From assembly GCA_039090855.1 (NCBI GenBank), contig CM077023.1, positions 85,969,127 to 86,033,126 on the forward strand: a stretch of DNA of 64,000 nt, written 5' to 3'. This DNA comes from Macrothele yani. Taxonomy: Eukaryota; Arthropoda; Arachnida; Araneae; Macrothelidae. How positions within the stretch are numbered: the stretch's first letter is position 1; every line of letters starts with the position of its first letter. The translations under genes and the position numbers were made by a program. The notes below the pieces were generated by a model. It was not told the origin of the DNA. It did no database searches and worked only from the letters and a program-made list of their open reading frames with translations. Shown here piece by piece: positions 31,723 to 42,757 of the stretch.

Positions 31723-34700
31723 AGCGGAAATATAGAAATTACTGATCAGCCATGCAATTATTTATTAAAGATTAATTTGCCATTCTATGAAATCAAAATA
31801 CAAAATGAAGGTTTAGAAGAAAATTTAAATAGCAGTACTACACCAAAGCCCGAAATATCTCGAAACTGATGGTTGTGAATATCTTGGAATGGCTACCTCT
31901 AGCATCAGATATGTGAGAAGAATTTTGCATACACACACATCATAAGCACGAGAGAAACGGAAGATTGTGTTATTTTTTAATACTAACGTTTTGCAGAATT
32001 TATGCGGAACGCGAAGCAACACAATGGCTGATGAACATACTAAAAGACTAGGAATAAATTACACGCGTTTAGTAAGAACACAAACATTCCACGCAATTCC
32101 GAAATCTTCAAAAATATGTTTAAAACAAACGCGAGTTTTTCAGAAGCAATTTGACGGAAATAATATCTTGCAAATTTGTTATCTCACACTTGATATTCAT
32201 ACGTTTTTGTGAGCTGTGAATGGAGTTTAAACTTTCTGCTGTGAGTTTGACCGAATACCACCTGCCTAAAGATGTTCACAATTTCATGGGTTTCTGATAT
32301 TTTTCATCTTCTAGGAAATGCAGATGGCCAGGAAATTACAGTAATTAAACAACCACGGAAACTTCGTTAGCAAGCCTCATATTTCTAGTTATATCAATCA
32401 TGGAACTCATCATGATGGAAAAGATTTTCCAATTAAAAAAAAATATGAGAGAGTGAGCAAGCAGGACAGAAAGCGCTGCACGAGAGGTAATAAATATATA
32501 GTTCTCTCTCTCCGTGCTGTTACCATAGTATTCATTCCACGTACGTGACAGTCGCGTTGTACTTGCATGAATTTAAAGTTAACGTGTTGTCCACTATTGT
32601 GCAAATGTTCACTATTATGCAAATGCATTGTAAGTTTTATTTAAATTAAACATCTGAACACAAATGACAGAAATATGGAAATGATTATTTTTTTTATATC
32701 TTCCTGTTACAGTTTCCCGTCTCGTGAACGTCTAAAGATCACGTGTAACATTTTGTGTGTGTCAAACTTCAATTTAAAAACACTTTACGGAAAATCAAGT
32801 TTTATGAAGAAAGTTTGACACGTTTGAATTATTTTAATTTGGGATTTCCGAAGACATGTTTTTCGGCACATTTTGGTTCAGGAAGAGTAGTTATCTTTAA
32901 ATCAATTACAAGATGAAAAGAACAGTTTCAGATGAGTTTTTAAAACTGTAGAAAATCATTATACTTACAAAGTGACTAATAATTTCCTCACTCAATTTAT
33001 TAAATTCGTAACATCTTTTTTTCAGAAATTTATGCAACAGTAGAGTTAAAAGAACGATAGGGAAATTAAACATTTTTCCCAAATACGTGTTCCACAGCGT
33101 TAGAATAAATAGTAAAGGGAATACCGATTTCGAATTGTTCAGTAAACCGTGATATCGCAAAGAAGAAAAACCTTACTCGAACTCAGTGAAGTTTTGAATA
33201 TTTTATAACATTATTTTACAAATGCTCACAAAAAACAGTATCAAAAAAGATCTCACATTTCTTCCCAGTTGCTAAAAAGAAAAAGGCATCTTCATTACGC
33301 GACAAATACACATTTACACAGTAAGAAATTTCTGAGTAACGTTTTTTTAGAAGGCACTTTTTTTGTATATCTGATATCACACCAGTTTCATTTCTTTGCT
33401 GGCGTGAACCCTTTGCTTTTTTTTTAGTGTGTGCATGAAAATACACTTGATGCGCTGCAATTTTTATAAGCGACGCTTAAACATCGTTTAATAATTTTTT
33501 TCCGAGCATTTTCTTCTCTCATGAATGAAGACAGGCTCTTCAAAGATGAGTAAACGTTATATTTGTTTGAAAAGATGTCCCATTCTATGGGTAAACAGCC
33601 TTGTCAAGCAGGTACTGGTTGGAGAGCCTTGCATACTGATTAGGTGCAAGTCAGCTGCGTTTCGAATGATGATGAGATTCTATTAAACCTGAAGATTGGG
33701 TAGGATTTGTTCACGTAAAGTAGAACCGCTCGAGCTTTGCTTCCAGTATCCTCTATTCCATGTCTGATGTCTTAGAGAATGACAAAGAATTTTTAATACG
33801 ATGAAACTGTAACACGGTCATTTATACACATATCAGCATTTAGTTTACAAAAGGTGAAAGTAATAAAGGCTAGTATATCTATCATGTATATCTGGCGAAA
33901 TTTTGTAGTGTATATTAGCCTACACACCGTTTAGCACTACAGAAAAATATAAAAAGATGTTTTTCAGAGTTAACTACAATTAAGCGTTAACTGAGTTTTG
34001 TCATTGGGGTCTCATAAACTATTAACCAATGCACATTATCGTTTACTGCTTGGTAGTTGACTAATTCTCAACTGAATACTGTTTCTCTGTTTTAGATAAG
34101 CTCTTATTCACACGCATAGACTGTTGGATTTTGTATTATAAATTTCTTATATACTTATAGGTAGAAAAAGTTCTTAGAAATGTTTTATCAGAAGATACTT
34201 TTGTTATACGTCGAGTGCCGCATTTGTTTTACTTCTTTGTTGGTGATTCATAAAGTTGTCAACGCCGAAATTTCAGCATGCTATTACGATTCCATTTCAG
34301 AGGAAATTGTATTTTCAAGTCTTTTCTTAAATTTTGTTCCAGTATTGAGTAAAGAAAGTCATATTCTTCATAATATTATTATGTATATTAACGACTTCAC
34401 AAAATATTACGTAATTTGCGACAAATATGCATTCTTATAACATACCTCAGTTCTTGAGTGTGGGAAGTCAAAACTTTTTTCTTATGTGTCGTGAACGTTT
34501 AGATTCATTCTTAAGTCAGAAACATTTCCAACAATAATGGTGACGTACAATAAAGACATTATGATATCTTATTTTATTTATATATTTAGGGAATAGACAT
34601 ATTATGATTTTTCCCTGCACAGTTAGGTAAAGAAGTTGCAGATAATAGCGATACCATGCTGAGAAGAAACCATTATAATTTATTAGTTTGGTTGTGTCAC

Positions 34701-36599
34701 GTAGAAAGTTCATGTCCGTATTTGAAAAACAAAATAAATAACAAGAGACATGTGGATTTGAAAAAAAAATGGCAAATCGAATAACAATATTAATGCGAAT
34801 TCGATTCTTTTTAATTGGTAAAATTACTCTTCATATTGTTCTATTTAGTTAGTTTAAGAAGAATCGAATTTGGTTTTCTCGTTAGAGACTAAATTCGTAA
34901 TTATCCCTCGTTTATAAAATTTTCGCTCGCTTAGATGCCGTACTATTTTTTTTTTTTTTTTCTAAATTTTAAGTTTATACACACTGTTGTTCTTTAATAT
35001 TTTGGGGCTTTGTTTTGCTTTTTAAACAGAATTGCACGACAAAAAATGATAAAAGACGAACAAGAAAGAAAAAGGAAAATCAGGAATTATTTTATTGACG
35101 CTACCGCTTGCCTTGGTAGGTCAATCTTTCCCCGAGGAAAAGGACATTTTTCTCTTCTTTTCTTTTGCGTTATGGATACTTCTATAGTATTTTATATAAA
35201 CTAGGAATATAGAAGTAACCTTTTTTTTTATCACGCCGGTAAAAAAAAACAAATGTGAAAAATGGTGGGGAAGAACGTCACGAAGAGCATTTGTGAAAAA
35301 AAAAATCGCATAGGGGTGGGAAGTGAAAAAGGGAGTGAAAGGTAATAAAGTTTTGAGGGGTGAAGACCCGGAAGTACTTTGTTCCTGGGGCCAACACTTA
35401 AAGCACTAACTCCTGATCACTGCGAATATATCTTAAATAAAATTTTCTTGGATGTATTTCAGTCAACTTCAGCACCTGTAAAGTTGATATAATAAGAAAA
35501 CAAACGGAGAGCAATTATTTTCATCCGTTAAGATATATATTTATTTCTTCTTTTACATTCTCCCGAGGAAGAAAATTTGACGTCTGGTAATTTTATTTTT
35601 GGTTTTTATTTTTAGTAAGCCGATACGCAGTTTAAACGGCTTCGTTGTTTCTACAGACGACTGTTTTCTAATTCTTACATTGCAGAGCTGCAGGTTATTA
35701 TTTGTATGCTCCAGTAGCAAATTATAATATTTTTTTCTTCAAGCTTTCCCGAAAGCATTTCAACGATACAATAAAAATATCGTAAGAATTATGTTTTTAA
35801 ATCCGCCACTACGCAAAGGCTGCCAATTCATACTGTGCGTGCAGGTGTGGGTAATTTTCGAACACTGTTTTCAAACATGATTAGTCAGTAAAAAGATTCA
35901 TGTGTTATATGTTTGACAAAGGAGGAAGAGGTTATTAACACGAAAAAATTAAATTAGCTTCTTCAGGACGAATGGCGCGTAAAATGGCACATTATTTACA
36001 TGCCATTCGTTCTGATGAAATTGGGAAAAAATACAGAGAAATCTTGGGTGATAAAAATGGAAATTATTGTTCATAAACATCCTGCTTAATCTTATAGTCG
36101 TCATAATAAATGTAGTCTCCAATTAGTGAAAAAGCGTTGCGTAATGTTTCAAAATGAATCTTCACCATTAACTCAATGGATAGATTGTTTTCTGGATAAC
36201 CAGATGTCTCAGGATTTTTATAAAACTGATATTATTATGTGGGTAAAAAGGTATGAAACGTTGGCTCGGTACATCTCCAAGATGATGCGTTATCGCTATC
36301 CCCCATAATCCTTTACAATAATATGTTCAGCGCGCTGTTGAATGTCCCTAGTACATATAGTACATTCAAGTGATTTCATACTTACAAATATATGCTCTCT
36401 AGTAATATATCATGCACATTTCTGTTAGTAAAGTACAAATAATAGTAATAATTACTGTTATGAATAAAGTGAAACCGATATGTTTTGCCCATGTATAAGC
36501 ACGTTTAAATTTCAGTAATTTTCGAAGAGTATTATTGTACCTGTTTTCTGTCAGGCACATTAACTTCCAGATCTGTTGTTGCCCTAGGATACTGTGATA
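31723..36599. other. Repeat-poor AT-rich stretch
   Basis: No gene or transposon is recognised. An octamer-type ATGCAAAT lies near 32617-32624 and GTGCAAATG near 32599. Open frames are short and present on both strands by chance. Confidence 0.5.
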
Positions 36600-36811
36600 A
36601 ATACATCTGTCTATTAATAGACAGGAATCGTACACCAACTATACTCAAAATAGTGTAACTATACTAGTAATCCGAATTTGCTGTCTACCTTCCTTGAGAA
36701 AGCCATCTGGTTGATGTGCGAAAGTTTGGAAACTGATTTTCTATTTTACGCCAAGAAATTCGGATTATTAGTATAGTTATACTATTTTGATTTTTGAATA
36801 CATCTGTCTAT
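36600..36811. mobile_element. Hairpin insertion with 15-bp target duplication
   Basis: AATACATCTGTCTAT occurs at 36600-36614 and 36797-36811, bracketing 182 bp. Inside are inverted arms, 36645-36679 and 36756-36790, that match at 33 of 35 positions (TCAAAATAGTGTAACTATAC and the rest). The central 76 bp include CCTTGAGAAAGCCATCTGG and GCGAAAGTTTGG. A long target duplication suggests retroposition, while long inverted arms are more like a MITE. The class is undecided. Confidence 0.7.
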
Positions 36812-37380
36812 CTCTCACGTTTATCTTCTTTTGCTGTTTTGCTTCAGCGTTAACGAGTGATATTTAGTTCGTACTACATTGGCCGATACACCATTTACGT
36901 TTTTTTTTAATTAAACTCAATCTGTACGGAAAATTTCATTCGGCTTTATTTGTCACTGTTGTTTAAGCGACATCGTATTTGCAAAAAAACATGAATTATT
37001 ACATTTTGGTGAAAAACATAACCAGTAATGCACGGCCTTGATCGGCTTTAGTTTCCTGTTTTAAAGTGTGTCACTGCTCAAAAGTGGATTATTAGCTGTT
37101 GATTTTCTGGAAGAAAATCTACACGGTAGGAATTTCAAAGTTGGTAGAATGAACGCCATGGAAAAGCGAGTAGTATCTTAATTTCTTCAGAAACGCACGA
37201 TATGCGTCTTGGGTGGATGTGCAGAATACTTTAGGAGGTGGAAAATTACTGGACGGAATGTCCATGTCAGTATGAGATAAGCATGATGGTTACCATAGCA
37301 TGCCTTTAGAAAAGGGGTTTTGTTGGGGGATTTAGTGTAATGGGTTTTGTTGGGGGATTTAGTTTAATGGGTTTTGTTGG
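36812..37380. other. Non-coding stretch
   Basis: GGGTTTTGTTGGGGGATTTAG occurs two to three times at 37315-37382, a small tandem repeat with a period of about 29 bp just before the SINE. Nothing else is seen. Confidence 0.5.
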
Positions 37381-37535
37381 GGGTCATTAGTTTGGATCCA
37401 CTAGTTCGAAGGAGGAGCAGAGCCAGAGAGGTAAGATAAACACACCATCCATGTCTCCCCGGGATTCGAACCAAGACCCATTTCGAACGAGTGATTTGAA
37501 GCCAATGCTTCGTACTACTCGCCCACCGGGATGGC
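37381..37535 (-). mobile_element. Diverged, shortened tRNA-derived SINE
   Basis: Plus-strand text CAGAGCCAGAGAGGTAAGAT, CATCCATGTCTCCCCGGGAT, TTCGAACCAAGACCC and CTACTCGCCCACCGGG corresponds, in inverted orientation, to the tRNA head and first body part of the SINE family. The tail half is missing. Confidence 0.7.
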
Positions 37536-37636
37536 AAAAGTGATTCAAGGGATTTAGTGAGTGCCAGGTTATTTATCAGACAGGGCACCTTTTTTTTCCA
37601 CTCATCAAGAAACTTAAAGGTTTGTTTTATGTGTTT

Positions 37637-38144
37637 ACTAGCTGAATTACCCGGCGTTGCTCGGGAGAATTTGGTGATAATTCACTATCTAAATTTTGTA
37701 CAAATCAAATGAAAACGATTAATGTTTTACGGCATGAACCGTACTTAATTCTGTATCTCATTTCTTCATTGAGTTTGAATTTTATTCTGTGTAGTCTTTA
37801 GGCACACAGTATATTTAGCTTTTCCGTTTTATTTTTGTTGTTTTTTTATATGCATATATAGCAGGGATACCTGGTATTTCCCGGGTAAATATCACTATTC
37901 GTGGAATCACCAAGTTCAGCTGGTGAAAAGTTTATAAATGAAAAATATATTCCTGTAATTTTCCAGTAAATTTGTTTCAATTCATTTAGGTTATTGAGAC
38001 AGGATGGCTGCAAATGTGAAAAATAAAAAAAATGATTTAGTTAATTTACTTTACGAAACAAAAAAGACAGGAAGAGGAATGGAAATACTTACCTTCGTTT
38101 CCGATGTTGAATTGTGTTGCAGTTCTTCACTGGAAAGCACTTGT

Positions 38145-38176
<32 letters not shown>

Positions 38177-38555
38177 TCTTGCACTTATCACAACGTAAAG
38201 TAATAAATTCGAATTCAAAATAAAAGAAGTAAAATACGGAATTTTTTACAAAAATTTTGTATGTGGGCTCCTTGAACCCGGGCTCCGAGTCCTTCCAGAA
38301 ACCATCTACGGTCTAAGTTAGAGTACCATGAGATAGTATACCAATTCAAATTAATAAAGAAAAAAAATGGAACTTTTTACGAAAATTTTGTATGGGTGCC
38401 CCTTGACCCCGGGCTATGACCTTTCTAGAAACCATCTACGGTCTAAGTTAGAGTACCATGAGATAGCATACCAAATTTGGTTGTTCTAAATTGTAAACTG
38501 TAGATTCGCATAGCGGACAAACAAGCATTCAACTTTATATATTTGATTACCAGCA
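37637..38555 (+). mobile_element. Dispersed element of unknown class with internal 131-bp repeat
   Basis: It starts with TAGCTGAATTACCCGGCGTT followed by GCTCGGG and ends with GCATAGCGGACAAACAAGC and CTTTATATATTTGATT. Sequences of both kinds are, to my knowledge, common in dispersed repeats of arthropod genomes, but I cannot name the superfamily. Inside, AAAATTTTGTATG, CTTGAACCCGGGCT and AACCATCTACGGTCTAAG recur with a 131-bp period (about 38250 and 38382). (CA)12 lies at 38145-38168. No protein is encoded. Confidence 0.45.
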
Positions 38556-38879
38556 GTTATATTCGCAGTGAGGTAAGGTGCTCATGGATTCATTAAGAAA
38601 GAAAGGGAGAAAAGAAAAGCAAATGGTACTGGAGATCGAAAGCAAATGAACATTAGATTTTATTTCGAGTTCCAAAGATGAATTTCATTATTAATGTTCC
38701 TGACAGTAACAATGGTTAAAAAAGAAGTTGATATCATCGTGCCGTTATTTCTGATTGTTTCAGTTCTTTTTTTTTTTTTCAAAATATATCTGAGAATTCA
38801 ATTCGATTTCACTATCAGAAGCATCGTCTCAAAGGAAAGCGGGAGTAATAAAATGTGGAAGAAAAATGCCGGTAAAATA

Positions 38880-39175
38880 CCCCAGTGGGCCTTACTCTAA
38901 ATGACCATCGCAAGGAGACCCAGGAGTCTCAAGAAAAGATCTACTTCTGGAGGGATTTCAACCATTTCCAAGAAGCCAAAACGCCGCGGAAACGACGTCA
39001 GAGTAACAAGCTCTCGTTAAGTGGAAGGAATACGGCACTCGGCCGGCTCTGTTGCTTTGGCGGCGGAGGATTTTGTTTTCGTCGGGCGGGCTGATGGGGA
39101 GAAAAGCCGGTAAAGCCCCGCGAATCCTTTGTTTTAGGCTTAGTGAACGGACTGCAAAGCCATCGTGTCAATCAC
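38880..39175. promoter_or_regulatory. GC-rich island, candidate regulatory patch
   Basis: A CpG-containing, GC-rich patch (ACGCCGCGGAAACGACGTCA, CGGCACTCGGCCGGCTC, CGTCGGGCGGGCTG) in AT-rich flanks. A 69-codon plus-strand frame (38885-39094) with a basic segment TPRKRRQSNK overlaps it but has no recognisable domain. It could be a promoter, a first exon or a repeat fragment. Confidence 0.25.
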
Positions 39176-39402
39176 ACTCATCGAACCACTGATCCGCTTT
39201 CGAGACTTATGATTACCTGATTTTTTTTTCTTTTGCTTCTTTCTTTCATTTTTCATTTTTTCCTTGAAATTTTCTCATGCAGTTTTAAAGCTCACGTTTG
39301 TCTAACGTTTATCTCATTCCCATCCATTCGTTTCAGGTCACTATTTTGTGGTAGTAATATCTTTTCTATATAGACTAAATGAAAGATCCAATGGAATGGA
39401 AT

Positions 39403-39656
39403 CAGGGGCGTATTTAAAGCGGGTTCAAGAGGGCATTTCCCCCTGAAAGTGTTTCATTTTTTGTTTTTTGGCTAAAATGCGACTTACATTAGAAACAAAA
39501 TGCTTTAATTTAATAAAAATGCATCAACTTACATCAGAAAAAAAGCTTTCAGTTTTTCTTTTATTTTTAATTAAATTTTATTTTGCTCTGGTGGATTTCA
39601 AAACTTCCATTTTTGTCGCCCCCCACCACGAAAAAAAATCCCATGTATGCCCCTGA
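39403..39656. mobile_element. Short hAT-like inverted-repeat element
   Basis: CAGGGGCGTATTTAAAGCGG at the left is matched by ATGTATGCCCCTG at the right, so both ends read CAGGGGCRTA going inward. This style of terminus is common in hAT elements. The interior has no transposase. I could not find a matching 8-bp target duplication, which lowers confidence. Confidence 0.4.
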
Positions 39657-40123
39657 GTTTATTTGATAGGAAACCTTTTTTTTTTTTTTTTTTTTTTTTC
39701 TGAAATCTGCAAAATCTGTTGCCTCGGGGTTTACAGAAATGAAATATCACTCACTATTTTGGTGTGAATACACTGCATAGAAAAACAAAATAGAAAACGG
39801 TATATGTACTTATGTATAATTTTCGAAAGTTTTCTATTTTGCTACATAATGTCGATCAGTTGTTGCTGGTTTATACTGTTATCAGCTGAATATCTAGGAC
39901 ATGAAATTTTTTGAATGACTCGAAGTTAAACCACCCGAATGATTCCGTGCATTCAGCGAACGTGACTGAAATAAATTCGACAATGAAACTACTAGGTGCA
40001 GTTTTTCAAGACTGTAAGTTCTCAGAATAGGGCTTTAATAATTGTGTACTTGCTCTATATAGTGAAGTAGCCAGAATTTCAATTCGGGAAGAAAGGGGGA
40101 GGTCTAAGATCCTATCTCATACC
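39657..40123. other. Non-coding stretch
   Basis: A run of 24 T lies at 39676-39699. No gene or repeat family is recognised. Confidence 0.5.
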
Positions 40124-40195
40124 CTTAGTATATTGTATGTACGTTTTGTGTGTGTGTCCACACACACACACAAAACGTGCGTACAATATACTAAG
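40124..40195. repeat. 72-bp loop-free palindrome over (TG)n/(CA)n
   Basis: CTTAGTATATTGTATGTACG followed by TTTTGTGTGTGTGT pairs with the reverse complement immediately to its right, ending in GTACAATATACTAAG. There are only two mismatches and essentially no spacer. It is followed by more TG/CA repeats to 40222 and then by an inverted LINE fragment. Confidence 0.85.
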
Positions 40196-40229
40196 TGTGT
40201 GTGAGTGTGCACACACACATATATATTTC

Positions 40230-40682
40230 ACAGCGATCTGTCTTGATCCAGTCACCTCCATGTCACTCCGACATGCCTTCAAATTTCATCCACCCATCTC
40301 CCACGTTGTCTTCCTGTGGGCCTTTTTCTGTCCCTTGGTATCCAGTCTAAAAGTTCGGTTGTCCATCGGCGGTCCGTTCTTCCGGCAGTATGTACAGCCG
40401 ATTGCCATTTTAGGGATTTTACTCTGATCATGATGTTTTCCACTCTTGTTATTTTCCTGATCCACAAGTTCCTCTTCTTATCTTTCTTGGTTATACCAAA
40501 TATGCATCTCTCCATGCTTCTTTCTGTCGTCTCGTCTGCAGCCCTCGTATGTCCTTTTTAGTTAAGGTCCATGTCTGTGCTCCGTGCGCAAGAACTGGAA
40601 GGATGAATTGATTAAACACTATTCTTTTAAAACATCTTGAAAGTTGTACTGTTCCTTCCAAAAGTTCTCCAACCAAGTTTTA
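40230..40682 (-). pseudogene. RTE-type LINE fragment, C-terminal part
   Basis: On the minus strand, FILPVLAHGAQTWTLTKKDI and, after a frame change near 40,510, FGITKKDKKRNLWIRKITRV, MIRVKSLKW and LDWIPRDRKRP...GRWVDEI match the C-terminal region of RTE/BovB-type LINE proteins. They also match the related copy at 41291-41725. The reverse transcriptase catalytic core is absent, so the copy is truncated at the 5' side and broken by a shift. Confidence 0.85.
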
Positions 40683-40692
40683 CGCACGCACG

Positions 40693-40751
<59 letters not shown>
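40683..40751 (+). repeat. (CGCA)n/(CA)n microsatellite
   Basis: CGCACGCACGCACGCGCG passes into about 26 CA repeats. It separates two minus-oriented LINE fragments and touches the 3' terminus of the second, so it may have grown from a LINE 3' tail. Confidence 0.9.
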
Positions 40752-40752
<1 letters not shown>

Positions 40753-40958
40753 ATAATTATCATCAATCCACTGCTGGATGAAGGTCTCCCCAATTTTCTT
40801 CCACAAAGGTCTGTCTTGTGCCAGTCTCCTCCATGTTACTCCTGCATACATTCGGAATTCAATCCGCCCATCTCCCATGTGGTCTCCTTCTGGGTCTTTT
40901 CCTGTCCCTTGGAATCCAGTCTAAAATTTCGGTTGCCCATCGACGGTCCGTACCCAGA
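40752..40958 (-). repeat. RTE-type LINE 3' tail
   Basis: The minus strand carries CCAAGGGACAGGAAAAGACC, GGAGATGGGCGGATTG, GTAACATGGAGGAGACTGG and CAGCAGTGGATTGATGATAA, the last coding part and 3' end of the RTE-type element. It meets a plus-oriented tail head to head at 40959. Confidence 0.85.
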
Positions 40959-41112
40959 ATAATACCACGTGGGAGATGGGTGGATGAAATTCGTGAAATT
41001 CGAAAGCATACCGGTGTGAGTGACATAGAAGAGACTGGCTTAAGATAGACAGTTGTGGAAAAAACTGGGGAGGCCTTCATGCAGCAGTGGATTGATAATG
41101 GTTGACAATGAT
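40959..41112 (+). repeat. RTE-type LINE 3' tail
   Basis: Plus-strand CACGTGGGAGATGGGTGGAT, GACTGGCTTAAGATAGAC and CAGCAGTGGATTGATAATGG, ending TTGACAATGATGAT. It is a diverged copy of the same 3' end in opposite orientation to its left neighbour. Confidence 0.85.
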
Positions 41113-41121
41113 GATATATAT

Positions 41122-41124
<3 letters not shown>

Positions 41125-41168
<44 letters not shown>
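41125..41168. repeat. (TA)n microsatellite between inverted LINE tails
   Basis: About 22 TA repeats lie exactly between a plus-oriented and a minus-oriented copy of the LINE 3' end. Each LINE end joins the TA run through a GACAATGATGATATA-like or ATATCATTATTGTC-like step. Confidence 0.95.
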
Positions 41169-41169
<1 letters not shown>

Positions 41170-41170
<1 letters not shown>

Positions 41171-41290
41171 TTATTGTCAACCATTATCAATCCACTGCTG
41201 GACGAAAGTCCCCCAAGTTTCTTCCACAACGGTCTGTCTTGTGCCAGTCTCCTCCATGTTACTCCCGCATACTTTCGAATTTCATCCATT
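41170..41290 (-). repeat. RTE-type LINE 3' tail
   Basis: The reverse complement holds GAGTAACATGGAGGAGACTG, CAAGACAGACCGTTGTGG and CAGCAGTGGATTGATAATGG, then TTGACAATAATGAT, running into the TA repeat. It pairs with 41070-41112 across the repeat. Confidence 0.85.
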
Positions 41291-41725
41291 GATGAAGAGA
41301 TTAATCGGCGTATAAAACTTGCCTGGAGAACTTTTGGAAGAAACAGCATAATTTTCAAGATCAATTTGCCATTATGTCTTAAAAGAAAAGTGTTTGATCA
41401 ATGCATCCTGCCAGTGCTTACGTATGGTGCAGAGACATGGACCATAACTAAAAGAGACATACAAAGACTGCAGACAACTCAAAGAAGAATTTAGAGGGGC
41501 ATGCTTGGTGTAACCAGTAGAGATAAGAAGAGGAACTCGTGGATCAGAAAAATGACAAGAGTGGAAGACATCATGATCAGAGTAAAATCTCTGAAATGGC
41601 AGTGGGCTGGACATATTGCCAGAAGGACAGACCATCGATGGACAGCTGAAATTTTAGACTGGATTCCAATGGACAGGAAAAGACCCAGAAGAAGACCACC
41701 TAGGAGATGGGTGGATATATATTAG
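41291..41725 (+). pseudogene. RTE-type LINE, C-terminal coding fragment
   Basis: A single frame runs from about 41291 to 41725 with one TAG at 41492. It reads INRRIKLAWRTFGRNSIIFK, VFDQCILPVLTYGAETWTIT, RDIQRLQT, then RGMLGVTSRDKKRNSW, MIRVKSLKWQWAGHIARR and LDWIPMDRKRPRR. This is the region after the reverse transcriptase domain in RTE/BovB-type proteins. The catalytic domain and the 3' untranslated region are both missing, so the fragment is cut at both ends. Confidence 0.9.
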
Positions 41726-42757
41726 TTGAACTTACTAGAAATAGCTGCAGTTCCGTCGGATTATTTTATACCTCTTAACATGTATGCATGTTATGCTTCA
41801 TTCCAAAATTATTATTTGGAAAATTTCATCATTGTGAAAGTACTTTATTGGAAAGAAAAAGAAGACATCTTGGGCGGAGAGACATTACATCTAAGACTTC
41901 GACTGCAATAACAGGAACATCTGGATGCACTGGAAGTAAAGTTCGACCCTTCAGTCATTACCCTCCAGTTTTGTTTTTTAAACTGGATTTGTCCCTCTTT
42001 ATCACCGAAAGGGATCGTTTACTACCTATTGAGACTGAGGGCCAACCCAGTACTTTTAACAGACTTTAAATACTTATGTAGAATTTCTGTTCACATGCAA
42101 GAACAGCTGCAATAACGTAGGTGGGTGTTAATTTTTCTGGTGTCTGTTTCCGTTTCTATTTCTCACACCATATAAGGTATTCTGATTTCACTGTTGTACA
42201 AACCACGGATCTTCAAAATAAGGCTCTAAGTGATGCAGTAAATTAATGGGTGATACTTTACAGTACGTCTGGGGTCTTGAACAAGAAGAGAGGGAGAAAG
42301 ACGAGAAGACAACACACTTAAAAAGTGTAATGTTCAGAGAAAAAAATGTTGAATGTGTTAACAAAATGCATATTCAGATTAAGTAAACTGAACATATGTT
42401 ACACGGTCAGCATTTTTACTTATTAAGATGCATAGCTAACCTGATAAATCTTACAGACTTAAAAAGAAACACAATGCACACAAGCCGTATACAAGTATGA
42501 CGTAAAAAGTACATATTTCGAACTCACTGTACGAAAACAACAGCAAACAAACAAAAATATGCTCCAGGTGAAGATTTTCGGGAGGGGTCGGGAACACAAG
42601 GACCCTCATCTTGGATACGTCCCTGATTAGTTCCGTTGTAGATATTCCCTGAGGTGATTGTTGGGACATTTTGAAACATGGAATGATGAACTGATAACTC
42701 AAAAGAATTCTTTCAATCTAAATTATCAGAATGAAACCCAAAAGCTACTGTAATATA
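41726..42757. other. Non-coding stretch
   Basis: No transposon end or coding signature is seen. A 93-codon frame at 41788-42069 has no recognisable domain. Confidence 0.5.

Noticed and set aside
41172..41725. Twin-priming 5' inversion of a LINE
   Set aside because: In twin priming the inverted part should come from upstream of the forward part. Here the inverted part is the 3' tail, so a separate event is more likely.
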